Below are positions 28,536-37,648 of a DNA stretch of 60,233 nt, piece by piece. Location of the stretch: contig JANXVH010000104.1 of the NCBI GenBank assembly GCA_025351765.1, positions 1-60,233 on the forward strand, given 5' to 3'. Under the pieces are notes generated by a model, which searched no databases, was not told the origin of the DNA, and saw nothing but the letters and a program-made list of their open reading frames with translations. The stretch is from Pedobacter sp. (lineage in GTDB: Bacteria > Bacteroidota > Bacteroidia > Sphingobacteriales > Sphingobacteriaceae). The translations under genes and the position numbers were made by a program. Numbering within the stretch: the first letter of the stretch is position 1; the number at the start of each line of letters is the position of its first letter.

Positions 28536-29084
28536 TTACTGACCGTGCTTTTTACGATAATGTTTGTACCATTTAACGGCAAGCATAATTATCATAGAGA
28601 ACAGGATGAGTCCGATGAGGCCATAAATCCAGTCTACCGCACTTTTAAGTACTACGGTAAATACAATGGCTACGAGCAGTATTGTGGCTACCTCATTCCA
28701 TAGGCGCAATTGAAATGAACTGTGCTTAAATTTGCCCAGTTTCAGCTGCTTCATGATGTGCTGACAAATGAAATGGTAGATGAGCAACAGGGCTACAAAA
28801 CCCAGTTTAACGTGAAACCATGGGGTGTTAAGCAGGTCCTGCCTGATGTAAACCATGGTTGCACCTGCCAGTACGGTCAATACCATGGCAGGTGTGGTAA
28901 TGATATTCCAAAGCTTGGCTTCTATCTTTTCGTATTCTTTTTGAAGAATATTACGTTCCAGTTCTGGCCGGTCGTTAGCCTCGGTATGGTATATGAAAAG
29001 CCTAACACTATAAAACAACCCTGCCATCCAGCTTACTACAAAGATGATGTGAACAGAAAGGACGTAATAATAGTATTGACCCAT
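28536..29084 (-). CDS. hemJ: Protoporphyrinogen IX oxidase HemJ
   Basis: The 182-residue, four-to-five-helix membrane protein begins YYYYVLSVHIIFVVSWMAG and has a second conserved part around TPWFHVKLGFVALLLIYH. These histidine and lysine positions are typical of HemJ (UPF0093), which oxidises protoporphyrinogen IX to protoporphyrin IX. The gene starts 1 base after hemE, and the whole operon makes heme, which strongly supports the call over the CopD-like alternative. Confidence 0.88.
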   Translation of the reverse strand: MGQYYYYVLSVHIIFVVSWMAGLFYSVRLFIYHTEANDRPELERNILQKEYEKIEAKLWNIITTPAMVLTVLAGATMVYIRQDLLNTPWFHVKLGFVALLLIYHFICQHIMKQLKLGKFKHSSFQLRLWNEVATILLVAIVFTVVLKSAVDWIYGLIGLILFSMIIMLAVKWYKHYRKKHGQ

Positions 29085-29085
29085 A

Positions 29086-30108
29086 TTAGTATTTAAACTC
29101 TTTTACTACCTCTATCGCATATTTTACGTGCTCGAAGGGGATATCTGGCATAATGCCATGACCCAGGTTAAAGATAAATCCCTCTGTTCCGCGCATGCGC
29201 TCAAACAAACGGTAAATCTCTTTTTTGATCACCGGCTTATCGGCATACAGGATATGCGGATCCAGGTTACCTTGTACGGCAATACCTGCAGGCAACGCGT
29301 TTTTAATGTTTAATAAGTCTGCATTCCAGTCTACCGAAATTACATCTGGCTTAGCTTCTGCCATCATTGGTGCAAATACCGAACTTCCTTTACAGAAAGA
29401 AATCACCGGAATGTCTTTCCTGTTCAAGTTGGCAATGATTTCCTGGATGTAGCGGTGTGAAAATTCGTTATAGTCGTTCCAGGACAAGGCTAATGCCCAG
29501 CTGTCAAAGATCTGTACTGCATTAACGCCTGCAGCAATTTGCAGGTTCAAGTAATCAGCCGTTACTTTTGCAATTTTAGCCAAAAGCTTGTGAGCAATTT
29601 CAGGATGGTTGTGGATTAATAACTTAGTGGTCTTAAAATCTTTTGAAGAACCGCCTTCTACCAGGTAACTCATTACGGTAAAAGGTGCTCCCGCAAAGCC
29701 GATCAAAGGGATGCTGCCATCTAAGCGTTGTTGAATAACCTTAATCGCATCAGCCACGTATTGCAGCTTGTCCAGCACATCTACTTCTAAAGCTTCTACA
29801 TCTGCAAGGCTGCGTATAGGGTTGGCGAACTTCGGGCCAACGCCTTGGGTAAAACTTAGCTGTCCGCCCATGGCTTCTCCTGTTACCAGGATGTCGCAGA
29901 ATAGAATAGCGGCATCAATGCCCAAAAGATCTACTGGCAACATGGTTACATCTGCAGCTATTTCTGGTGTTTTACACATTTCAAGGAAAGAGTATTTGTT
30001 CTTTATTTCCCAGTATTGTGGCATAAAACGCCCGGCTTGTCTCATCATCCATACCGGCGGACGTTCTGTAGGTTTTGAAAATGCTGCATCTAAAAATAAC
30101 GTGTTCAT
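29086..30108 (-). CDS. hemE: Uroporphyrinogen decarboxylase
   Basis: The 340-residue enzyme removes four carboxyl groups from uroporphyrinogen III to give coproporphyrinogen III. RPPVWMMRQAGRFMPQY near the N-terminus binds substrate, and GFAGAPFTVMSYLVEGG, DSWALALS and FNLGHGIMPD follow in the normal order. It lies between the TPR gene and hemJ. Confidence 0.97.
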   Translation of the reverse strand: MNTLFLDAAFSKPTERPPVWMMRQAGRFMPQYWEIKNKYSFLEMCKTPEIAADVTMLPVDLLGIDAAILFCDILVTGEAMGGQLSFTQGVGPKFANPIRSLADVEALEVDVLDKLQYVADAIKVIQQRLDGSIPLIGFAGAPFTVMSYLVEGGSSKDFKTTKLLIHNHPEIAHKLLAKIAKVTADYLNLQIAAGVNAVQIFDSWALALSWNDYNEFSHRYIQEIIANLNRKDIPVISFCKGSSVFAPMMAEAKPDVISVDWNADLLNIKNALPAGIAVQGNLDPHILYADKPVIKKEIYRLFERMRGTEGFIFNLGHGIMPDIPFEHVKYAIEVVKEFKY

Positions 30109-30123
30109 CTAAATCTATCGGTT

Positions 30124-30639
30124 TTATAAGCTGTTCGCTTCTTTTTCTATTTTACTAATTATATCTTTTGCTTTGGAGGTAACCGCCAGTTCTTTGGCGC
30201 GGTTAATATAGGCTATACTTCTTTCTTTGTCTTTTTTGCGCAGGGCGAGGTTGGCCAGGTGGATCAGCACAAATGCTTTATCATTGGTACCTCCTAACGG
30301 GAAGCGACTCGCAATTTGGAAATGGTGTTCGGCCACATCGAACTCATTCTTTTTAAGCGCCATGTTTGCCCGCATAAACTCGTAATACCCACGGCGCTTT
30401 TTTGCCAGTCTATCTGGGTTTGGTACCTCCGCTAAAATGCGCTCGGCTTTCTCATAGTCTCCTCGCTGGTAATATTTGGAAGCCAGCACAATGGAACTGT
30501 GCTTAAAATGGCTCCATAAAACAAACGCAGCCAGCAGGCCTCCAAAGGCAGCTAATTGCGTCTGATCGTAAAAAAGGCATACTATGGCAGCGATAACAAA
30601 TACCGCCATCAGGGCATACCTGCCTTTGGCATTATACAT
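30124..30639 (-). CDS. TPR-like membrane protein of the heme operon
   Basis: The 171-residue protein has two N-terminal transmembrane segments (about 8-23 and 27-43) and then helical pairs resembling two or three tetratricopeptide repeats (KYYQRGDYEKAERILAEVP, then FDVAEHHFQIASRFP). Its start codon overlaps the stop of the response regulator by one base (TAATG), so translation is probably coupled. No catalytic motif is seen. A scaffold or partner role for the kinase or heme enzymes is a guess from context. Confidence 0.65.
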   Translation of the reverse strand: MYNAKGRYALMAVFVIAAIVCLFYDQTQLAAFGGLLAAFVLWSHFKHSSIVLASKYYQRGDYEKAERILAEVPNPDRLAKKRRGYYEFMRANMALKKNEFDVAEHHFQIASRFPLGGTNDKAFVLIHLANLALRKKDKERSIAYINRAKELAVTSKAKDIISKIEKEANSL

Positions 30640-31343
30640 TAATGAATATCTGTGAATTTATAACCTACGCCTCTGATGGAATGGAAGTAAACCGGGTTCT
30701 TTTGATCTGGCTCAAAGTACTTTCGGAAGGTAAGGATAAAGTTGTCTATCGTTCTTGTAGATGGATAAACATCGTAGTTCCAAACTGTTTCCAATATCTG
30801 CTCGCGCGATACGGCTTCGTTCTTACGTTCGATCAATAGCTTTAACAGCATGGTTTCCTTCTTTGTTAAAGGCACAATCACGCCATCATCTTGTTTTAAC
30901 TCAAAAGAGTTAAAGTAAATGGTTTTATCGCCAATCTTGTAAGAGTTTAATTCTTTAAGATCATCTGCTTTCATGCTGCGTTTTACCAGAATACCTACCC
31001 TAAGGATCAGTTCTTCCAGGTTAAACGGCTTAACCAGATAATCATCAGCTCCTTTCTTTAAGCCCATTACGCGGTCTTCGCTGGTGTTTTTGGCTGTTAA
31101 GAAAAGGATCGGCACTTCGGTATTTTCTAAACGGATGGTTTCGCAAACCTGGAAACCGTCCATTTCGGGAAGCATCACATCTAAAATGATCAGGTTAAAG
31201 CGTTCTTCTTTAAAAACCTTTAAAGCAGTTTTACCGTCTTTTACAGCGTGTACTTTGTAACCTTCTAATTCAAGGTTTAATTTTATGGCATCCAATAAGT
31301 GGTCTTCATCTTCAACCAGTAGTATTCTTAATTTCTGTGGCAT
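30639..31343 (-). CDS. OmpR-family response regulator in the heme operon
   Basis: The 234-residue protein has a receiver domain (1-120; acidic pocket E11-D12, phosphorylation site D55 in IILDVMLPEMDG, lysine in VKPFN) and a winged-helix DNA-binding domain (about 135-230, ending RGVGYKF). It starts 2 bases after the histidine kinase gene and is surely its partner. Target genes are unknown; autoregulation of the heme operon is plausible. Confidence 0.93.
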   Translation of the reverse strand: MPQKLRILLVEDEDHLLDAIKLNLELEGYKVHAVKDGKTALKVFKEERFNLIILDVMLPEMDGFQVCETIRLENTEVPILFLTAKNTSEDRVMGLKKGADDYLVKPFNLEELILRVGILVKRSMKADDLKELNSYKIGDKTIYFNSFELKQDDGVIVPLTKKETMLLKLLIERKNEAVSREQILETVWNYDVYPSTRTIDNFILTFRKYFEPDQKNPVYFHSIRGVGYKFTDIH

Positions 31344-31345
31344 AA

Positions 31346-32212
31346 TTAACTAAATGTAATTTCAAAAATGGCACCTTGCGGTACGTTGTCTCTAACGCTG
31401 ATATCAGCATCGTGTTTTTGTAATACTTCTTTAACAATAAACAGGCCTAAACCCGTTCCCTTGGATTTCCTGACATTTTCGTCACCTACCCGATAAAATT
31501 TATCGAAAATAAGCATCTTTTCATCATCAGGAATACCCGGACCTTTGTCTGATACGGTTAAAAAAGGATGGCCATCTTTGTTTTTCAATTCCACGCTAAC
31601 TTCTGCACAGGGGCCGGAATACTTTACTGCATTTTCAACAAGGTTTGTCACTACAGACGATAGTGTAAATGGATCGCCCATTATCTTTACACCTGGTTGT
31701 ATTTTCAAATTGATTACCTGTTCACATCCGCAAGAGTGTATTTGAAGTCGATCTGTGATTTTAACCACCATTTCTGAAAAGTCAAATTCCTCTTTAGGGA
31801 AGGAATAAGAGCGATTTTCAATTTTGGTAGCCAGCAACATGTTCTCTACCAGGTCGTCCAATCTATCTATATCTTTCAACGAGTTATTGAGCAAAGAGGT
31901 TTGCCTTACTTTGTCCAAATCACGTTTTACAATAGTTTGAAGAGAAAGTTTAATGGCAGCAAGCGGCGATTTCAGTTCGTGTGTTACAGATAGTAAAAAA
32001 TTCTGTTGCTGCTCTCTTAATTTATCTTCCTTTTTAATAGACTGGTGTAAAAAATAGGCTCCAATACACAGTAGAAAAAGGAATACGGAACCCTCTCCCA
32101 TTACCATAGCCATTCTTGAAGGCTGCAGTTTTACAACCAGAGTACCCCAGGAGAACAGTTGCACTACAGAGTACAACAGCAAAAAATAAAATATAACTAT
32201 TGATTTCTTCAA
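31346..32212 (-). CDS. Sensor histidine kinase with minimal sensor region, in the heme operon
   Basis: The 288-residue kinase has two transmembrane segments (about 5-22 and 42-58) separated by only about 20 residues, so it has no sizeable extracytoplasmic sensor and may sense within the membrane. H78 in SVTHELKSP is the phospho-acceptor. The ATPase domain has NLVENAVKYSG, SDKGPGIP and GTGLGLFIV. Between the two lies HSCGC (159-163), a His-Cys-x-Cys cluster that could bind metal, heme or respond to redox. The start is TTG at 32212; no ATG is in frame nearby. It follows hemL by 35 bases. Confidence 0.9.
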   Translation of the reverse strand: MKKSIVIFYFLLLYSVVQLFSWGTLVVKLQPSRMAMVMGEGSVFLFLLCIGAYFLHQSIKKEDKLREQQQNFLLSVTHELKSPLAAIKLSLQTIVKRDLDKVRQTSLLNNSLKDIDRLDDLVENMLLATKIENRSYSFPKEEFDFSEMVVKITDRLQIHSCGCEQVINLKIQPGVKIMGDPFTLSSVVTNLVENAVKYSGPCAEVSVELKNKDGHPFLTVSDKGPGIPDDEKMLIFDKFYRVGDENVRKSKGTGLGLFIVKEVLQKHDADISVRDNVPQGAIFEITFS

Positions 32213-32247
32213 GATCCTGGCTTTTACACTTTAAATATAACTATTAT

Positions 32248-33621
32248 TTACTTAGCTCTGAATACTACATCCAGACTTTCAAATATTGCTCTTTTAGCCT
32301 TTTCCAGCTCAATTTTAGTATGTGCCGCAGAAACGAAACCTACTTCATAACCTGACGGTCCAAGATAAATGCCTCTGTTTAGCAATTCACGGTGCATCAC
32401 TTTGAATTTCTCCATACTTGCCGGGTCAATATCTTCTGCTGCCTGGATCTTTTCTCTGTTGGTAAATGCCAGCCAGAAAATGGATCCAACATGAAATACC
32501 TTTAATTTATAGTTTCTGGCTGTCGCGAAGCGTTGAATACTTTCTGCAAATTCTGATGTTTTTGCATTGAGGTCTTTATAAAAGCCCGACTTCAATAACT
32601 CTGTTAGTTGAGCAATACCCGCAGCCATTGCTACAGGGTTGCCTGATAGGGTACCTGCTTGATATACACCACCATCTGGTGAGATATGGGCCATGATTTC
32701 TGCTGATGCACCATACATTCCAACTGGTAAACCACCACCTATTATTTTACCATAAGTAACTATGTCAGGCTTAATGCCATAATGTCCAGCTGCTCCTTCA
32801 AAACCTAACCTGAAACCAGTGATTACTTCATCAAAAATGAGCAGCGCTCCGTTTTCTTTACATGTTTGCTGCAAGAATTGAACATATTCCAGATCCTGCA
32901 TCAGTAAACCGTTATTGGCCGGGATACCTTCAATAATGACCGCAGCCACCTGATCTTTAAATTGCTCAAATGCCTGCGTTATTGCAGCGGTATCATTTAA
33001 AGGAATAACAATGGTCTCTTCGGCAAAGGATTTCGGTACGCCTGCAGAGGAGGTTTCTCCAAATGTTACCAAGCCTGAGCCTGCTTTTACCAGCAGTGAA
33101 TCGCTATGTCCATGATAACAGCCTTCAAACTTAATGATCTTATCGCGACCGGTATAGCCTCTTGCAAGCCTAATGGCCGACATGACCGCTTCTGTTCCCG
33201 AACTGGTAAAGCGTATTTTTTCTACAAACTTATTGTTGCTGATGATCAGTTCTGCTAGCTCATTTTCTAATGCGGTTGGTGCGCCAAAGCTCATCCCATT
33301 TTGCATCACTTCAGTAACCTTTTCTCGAACCTTTGCGTTATTGTGACCTAAAATCAGAGGCCCCCAGCTTGCGCAGAAATCAATAAACTGATTGCCATCG
33401 GCATCCCAGATGTAACAGCCATCTCCTTTTTGAATAAAAAGTGGTGTTCCATATACTGATTTAAATGCCCTTACCGGAGAGTTTACGCCACCAGGAAAAT
33501 ACTTCTTGGCCTTTGTATATAATTCGGCCGATTTCTCGCGGGAGATATCCGGTTTACTGCCAGTATTAACAGGCACATCGCCTTCGTTTCCCGAAAACAT
33601 CTTTTTTAACGACTCTAACAT
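32248..33621 (-). CDS. hemL: Glutamate-1-semialdehyde 2,1-aminomutase
   Basis: The 457-residue PLP enzyme turns glutamate-1-semialdehyde into 5-aminolevulinate. The PLP lysine is K292 in YGKIIGGGLPVG, with LIFDEVITGFR before it. FPGGVNSPVRAF marks the domain start at about residue 42. The 25-30 residue lead before it is longer than in E. coli; a later start is possible but ATG 33621 sits right behind hemB. It ends 35 bases before the kinase gene. Confidence 0.97.
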   Translation of the reverse strand: MLESLKKMFSGNEGDVPVNTGSKPDISREKSAELYTKAKKYFPGGVNSPVRAFKSVYGTPLFIQKGDGCYIWDADGNQFIDFCASWGPLILGHNNAKVREKVTEVMQNGMSFGAPTALENELAELIISNNKFVEKIRFTSSGTEAVMSAIRLARGYTGRDKIIKFEGCYHGHSDSLLVKAGSGLVTFGETSSAGVPKSFAEETIVIPLNDTAAITQAFEQFKDQVAAVIIEGIPANNGLLMQDLEYVQFLQQTCKENGALLIFDEVITGFRLGFEGAAGHYGIKPDIVTYGKIIGGGLPVGMYGASAEIMAHISPDGGVYQAGTLSGNPVAMAAGIAQLTELLKSGFYKDLNAKTSEFAESIQRFATARNYKLKVFHVGSIFWLAFTNREKIQAAEDIDPASMEKFKVMHRELLNRGIYLGPSGYEVGFVSAAHTKIELEKAKRAIFESLDVVFRAK

Positions 33622-33622
33622 A

Positions 33623-34588
33623 TTACATCCAATTCTTTTCTACAATATCCCTGATGTGGTAAGTAGTTATAATACTTGCTCCGGCTCTTGCAAATGCATG
33701 CATGGTTTCCATCACAACTTTTTGTTCATCTATCCAGCCTTTTTCAGCGGCAGCTTTTACCATAGCGTATTCTCCTGATACATTATAACAGGCTATAGGC
33801 AAATCTGTTTGTTGTTTTAATCTTTGTATGATATCAAGATAGGCCAAACCCGGCTTTACCATCAGCACATCTGCACCTTCAGCTTCATCCAATAGCGCTT
33901 CTCTAACTGCCTCATTAGGATTCCTGAAATCCATCTGATAAGCTTTTCTATCGCCCTTGCTCGGGGCACAATCTGCAGCCTCTCTAAACGGACCATAGTA
34001 CGCAGAGGCGAATTTTGTGGCATGAGACATGATTGCCGTATTTGTAAACCCTGCACCGTCCAGTACGCTTCTCATTGCACCTACCCTACCGTCCATCATA
34101 TCTGAAGGAGCCAGCATATCTGCACCTGCCTGGGCATGGGTAAGTCCCATTTTAGCGATCACTTCAACAGTAGCATCATTTTGTACATAATCGTCTTCCA
34201 GAATACCGCAGTGGCCATGTGTGGTATAAGAACATACGCATACATCAGTTACTACATATAGATCATCTCCAAAGTTCTTCTTCAATAAACGAACTGCTGA
34301 TGGCACCAGGGAATGATCATGATATGCAGATGCAGCATCTTCGCTTTTTTCATCGCCTACACCAAACAGCATAATTTTGTTAACGCCCAGTTTTAGACCC
34401 TTTTCCACATCACTTAATAGCGTATCTTCAGAAAAATGGCTGATCCCTGGCATTGATGCTATAGGATGTGTTATATTTTTTCCAGGCACAATAAAGTACG
34501 GGTATATAAACATATCCTTAGAAAGCCTTGTTTCTGCCACCATCTCTCTCACTAAAGGATTCTTTCTTAATCTACGCGGTCTATGCAT
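33623..34588 (-). CDS. hemB: Delta-aminolevulinic acid dehydratase (porphobilinogen synthase)
   Basis: The 321-residue enzyme joins two 5-aminolevulinates to porphobilinogen. The Schiff-base lysine is K245 (VLMVKPG), with K192 nearby. The cysteines C117, C119 and C127 (DVCVCSYTTHGHCG) show the zinc-dependent type. It lies 41 bases after hemCD and 1 base before hemL. Confidence 0.97.
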   Translation of the reverse strand: MHRPRRLRKNPLVREMVAETRLSKDMFIYPYFIVPGKNITHPIASMPGISHFSEDTLLSDVEKGLKLGVNKIMLFGVGDEKSEDAASAYHDHSLVPSAVRLLKKNFGDDLYVVTDVCVCSYTTHGHCGILEDDYVQNDATVEVIAKMGLTHAQAGADMLAPSDMMDGRVGAMRSVLDGAGFTNTAIMSHATKFASAYYGPFREAADCAPSKGDRKAYQMDFRNPNEAVREALLDEAEGADVLMVKPGLAYLDIIQRLKQQTDLPIACYNVSGEYAMVKAAAEKGWIDEQKVVMETMHAFARAGASIITTYHIRDIVEKNWM

Positions 34589-34629
34589 ATTTTTAATAGT
34601 TATTACTTATAACCTTCGTATTTAACGCA

Positions 34630-36207
34630 TTATAATTCTATACCGAAAACAGCTTCGGATAATCCAATCTCATCAGGTGAATATGGTAAAGCATATTTAA
34701 CACCCATCTCTTCAAATTTCTTTCCTGTAGAATTGCCAATGGCGATTACCTGCTGACCCGGATCTAAAAGATTATCGGCAAAATAAGCGTCTACATTACT
34801 TGGAGAAGTAAATATCAGGATGTCTGCAGAGGTACGATCGATGTCATCCTCAACAACTGTTTCGTAGATGGGTAAGTCTACCACTTTAGTATCTTCCTTT
34901 AATGACTTCTGAATGCTCAACAAAGAATCCTGAGCACGTGGGAATAGTACAGTCTGACCGTCAACTAATGCTGCAAAGCCTTCCGCAACTTCTTTGATAT
35001 CGCCGCTTTCACCCACATAATCTGCAAGCTCACCGTATTTCCTTAAGGCATCTTCGCTACCCCTTCCAACTACACCATATTTTATTTTCTTAGACAAATA
35101 AGGCTTCAGCTTAAAGAAATATTCCACCGCATTTCTGCTACTAAAGAATACCCAGTCTATATTTTTCAAATAGAAAGGATCTAGTACATTAACGATAGGG
35201 AATGTCCTGATGAGTGATCTGCCTTCAATCTCTATATTGTGTTTTTCCAGCGATTTTCTAAAGTAATTGTGTTCGCCTATTTCTCTGGATATAAATACTT
35301 TAGCCGGTTTCTTCCTATCGGCAGCAAACTTAGCTACTATCTTCTCAGCTACACCTTCCAGCGCATCTACCCTCAAGAACAAGCGGTCAGGGAAATCTTC
35401 ATCGGTCTCTGCCTTTGAGGTCCATATTTCAAACTGACCGTTCTCTTCTTTGCAATAACAGCCTAGTGGCATGTGGCAACCGCCTTCAAAAAGATTAAGT
35501 ACTTTACGCTCTATAGCTATTTGCTGGGCTGTTTTAGGATCATTGATCTTTTGAAGCAGGTCAAAAAGCTCCGTATCATTTTCTCTTATCTGAATGGCCA
35601 AAGCACCCTGTGCGGGTGCAGGAACAACTTCAGTAGTACCAACAACCTCTACATGAAATTCGGAGAGATCTATATTTAACCGGTTTACCCCCGCTTTTGC
35701 GATCATAATGGCATCGTAATTCTCCTCTCTGAGTTTGCCGATCCTGGTAGGTACGTTACCCCTCAAATCTTCAATATTCAGATCAGGGCGCAAGGCGAGT
35801 AACTGGGCTTTACGTCTGTTTGAAGAGGTACCAACCATTGCACCATTCTTTAAAGAAAGTCTTTTAGTTACGTCTACACAATCCTTAAGGATCAGCAGCA
35901 GTTCTGATGGGTCTTCTCTTTCTGTAACCGCAGCTATGGTTAAACCGGCCGGGTGCACAGTAGGTAAGTCTTTGTGTGAGTGCACGGCAATATCAATAGT
36001 GGCAGCTAAAAGCTCTTCCTCTAGTTCTTTGGTAAAGAAGCCCTTACCTTCCAGTTTATCAAGACGGAGGTTTAATATCTTATCACCCTGTGTTTTGATA
36101 ATCTTTAAATCGGCTGTTATGCCTATTTCTGCAAGTTTATCTTTAATGAAATTGGCTTGCCATAAAGCCAGGTCGCTGCCTCTTGTACCAATAGTAAGTC
36201 TATTCAC
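34630..36207 (-). CDS. hemCD: Fused hydroxymethylbilane synthase / uroporphyrinogen-III synthase (HemC-HemD), GTG start
   Basis: The 525-residue protein joins two consecutive enzymes. Residues 1 to about 300 are HemC: IGTRGSDLALWQA, the catalytic D80 in HSHKDLP, and C244 (FEGGCHMPLG) that carries the dipyrromethane cofactor. From about 302 a HemD domain begins (KVFISREIG) and includes DWVFFSSRNAVEYFF and LIFTSPSNVDAYF. The fusion would pass the unstable hydroxymethylbilane straight on. The start is GTG. Such fusions are known in some bacteria. Confidence 0.93.
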   Translation of the reverse strand: MNRLTIGTRGSDLALWQANFIKDKLAEIGITADLKIIKTQGDKILNLRLDKLEGKGFFTKELEEELLAATIDIAVHSHKDLPTVHPAGLTIAAVTEREDPSELLLILKDCVDVTKRLSLKNGAMVGTSSNRRKAQLLALRPDLNIEDLRGNVPTRIGKLREENYDAIMIAKAGVNRLNIDLSEFHVEVVGTTEVVPAPAQGALAIQIRENDTELFDLLQKINDPKTAQQIAIERKVLNLFEGGCHMPLGCYCKEENGQFEIWTSKAETDEDFPDRLFLRVDALEGVAEKIVAKFAADRKKPAKVFISREIGEHNYFRKSLEKHNIEIEGRSLIRTFPIVNVLDPFYLKNIDWVFFSSRNAVEYFFKLKPYLSKKIKYGVVGRGSEDALRKYGELADYVGESGDIKEVAEGFAALVDGQTVLFPRAQDSLLSIQKSLKEDTKVVDLPIYETVVEDDIDRTSADILIFTSPSNVDAYFADNLLDPGQQVIAIGNSTGKKFEEMGVKYALPYSPDEIGLSEAVFGIEL

Positions 36208-36231
36208 GCTAATGCTAATTTTTAGGCAAAT

Positions 36232-37458
36232 TTAGCTATTCTTTACCAATATCTCCTTTGCCATAACCATTGGTATGCTAATACATTTTTTCTCCATGTA
36301 ATTCATTACACGTTCCAGTATTAATCTTGAACTTTCGTCCATTCCGTTGATCTCATCAGCAAAAATAGCATTGATAGCAGTATGCTTAATTTCCTTTATC
36401 TTTTGAGGTACGCCACTCATGGCAATCTCAATTTTACGCTGGCGAAGTACCAGTTCAAAATCTTTTATGTTTTCCTCAATAATATGCTCGGCATTTACGA
36501 GTTCGTCATAACGCTCCTGAATGTTCTTGCGGGCAATTTCTTTTAAAGATTCTACCTCAATGTAATGTACAGGGAACTTGGTTAGTATCTCAGGTGCAGT
36601 GTCGTTTGGTATAGCCAAATCAACAATCACTTTTTTACCAGTATCACCATTTAACAATTTGGTATATATTTCTTCTGTAATGATAGGTTCAGTAGCGCCT
36701 GTACAGGTAATAATCACATCAAATCCTCCCCTAAAATTTTCCAGTTCAGTTAGGGGGTACGCAGTGCCATTCAATTCTTTGGCAAGATGCACAGCGCTTT
36801 CTAGTGTTCTATTAAAAATAGAGAAGTTAGAGTATTTGTGTTTTTTTAGGTACTGCGCAATGTTCTTGTTGGTTTCTCCAGCGCCTATGATCAGCAGTTT
36901 TGAATTGGCGCACATATTCAAATCTCGCAGCTTGCGGTAAGCAAGGGATACAATGGATACTGGGTTTTTTGATATATTGGTATCCGTATAAACCTCTTTC
37001 GCAGTTTTAACTACACGGTTCATAATCATCCGCATGTAATCTCCGGTAAAACCGGCAACCCTACAAGCCTCATAAGCCCTGCGTAACTGAGCTAAAATTT
37101 CCTTTTCGCCAACTACCAGACTTTCTAGCGAGCAAGAAGTACGTAATAAATGATTAAAGGCTTCTACCTGTTCGTAAACTGAAACATTTTCTATAAATTG
37201 ATCCATGCATTGTTCTGGTAAGCCCATATTCAATGTGGTAAGAAAACGCCTGATAAAATCTTTATTGATCTCACTGGCACAGGTAAAAACAAATTCTACC
37301 CGGTTGCAGGTACCTACATAGAATATCTCTTTAACGCCTAGTTCAGCTTGAATATTCCTCAATCTGTCATCAAGCGTCTGCTCACAAATAACCAGCTTGC
37401 CTAACGACTTTAGGTCTATCTGTTTATGTGTGAAAGCAATGATCTTTAAATATTCCAA
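36232..37458 (-). CDS. hemA: Glutamyl-tRNA reductase, TTG start
   Basis: The 408-residue NADPH enzyme reduces glutamyl-tRNA to glutamate-1-semialdehyde, the first and controlled step of the C5 heme pathway. C51 in YVGTCNRVEF is the catalytic nucleophile. The Rossmann part (LLIIGAGETNKNIAQYL) and the C-terminal dimerisation helix are present. The frame can only start at TTG 37458 near the conserved beginning; no ATG is close upstream. It is the first gene of the operon. Confidence 0.96.
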   Translation of the reverse strand: MEYLKIIAFTHKQIDLKSLGKLVICEQTLDDRLRNIQAELGVKEIFYVGTCNRVEFVFTCASEINKDFIRRFLTTLNMGLPEQCMDQFIENVSVYEQVEAFNHLLRTSCSLESLVVGEKEILAQLRRAYEACRVAGFTGDYMRMIMNRVVKTAKEVYTDTNISKNPVSIVSLAYRKLRDLNMCANSKLLIIGAGETNKNIAQYLKKHKYSNFSIFNRTLESAVHLAKELNGTAYPLTELENFRGGFDVIITCTGATEPIITEEIYTKLLNGDTGKKVIVDLAIPNDTAPEILTKFPVHYIEVESLKEIARKNIQERYDELVNAEHIIEENIKDFELVLRQRKIEIAMSGVPQKIKEIKHTAINAIFADEINGMDESSRLILERVMNYMEKKCISIPMVMAKEILVKNS

Positions 37459-37486
37459 ATTTGTTGCCCTGTTTATTTTAGCGTAA

Positions 37487-37494
37487 CAAAAGTA
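37487..37494 (-). promoter_or_regulatory. Candidate -7 box of the heme operon
   Basis: The minus strand reads TACTTTTG, a full match to TAnnTTTG, 28 bases upstream of the hemA TTG start. No TTG lies at the ideal distance upstream, so a promoter helped by an activator is possible. Confidence 0.5.
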
Positions 37495-37648
37495 ACAACA
37501 CCACCTTGTACCACTGTCATTAGGCTGTAATTAAGAACTATTTAGAAAGAGTTTAAATAATCTCATAAATGTTGGGTTGCTAGCCATTAGTAATTTAAAC
37601 AAGACCACCTGATTTTTGTTATCTTGGTTATCAACACCATTTATAGTT

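Noticed and set aside
35735..36235. 166-codon plus-strand frame opposite hemCD
   Set aside because: Serine- and leucine-rich antisense shadow of a clear gene.
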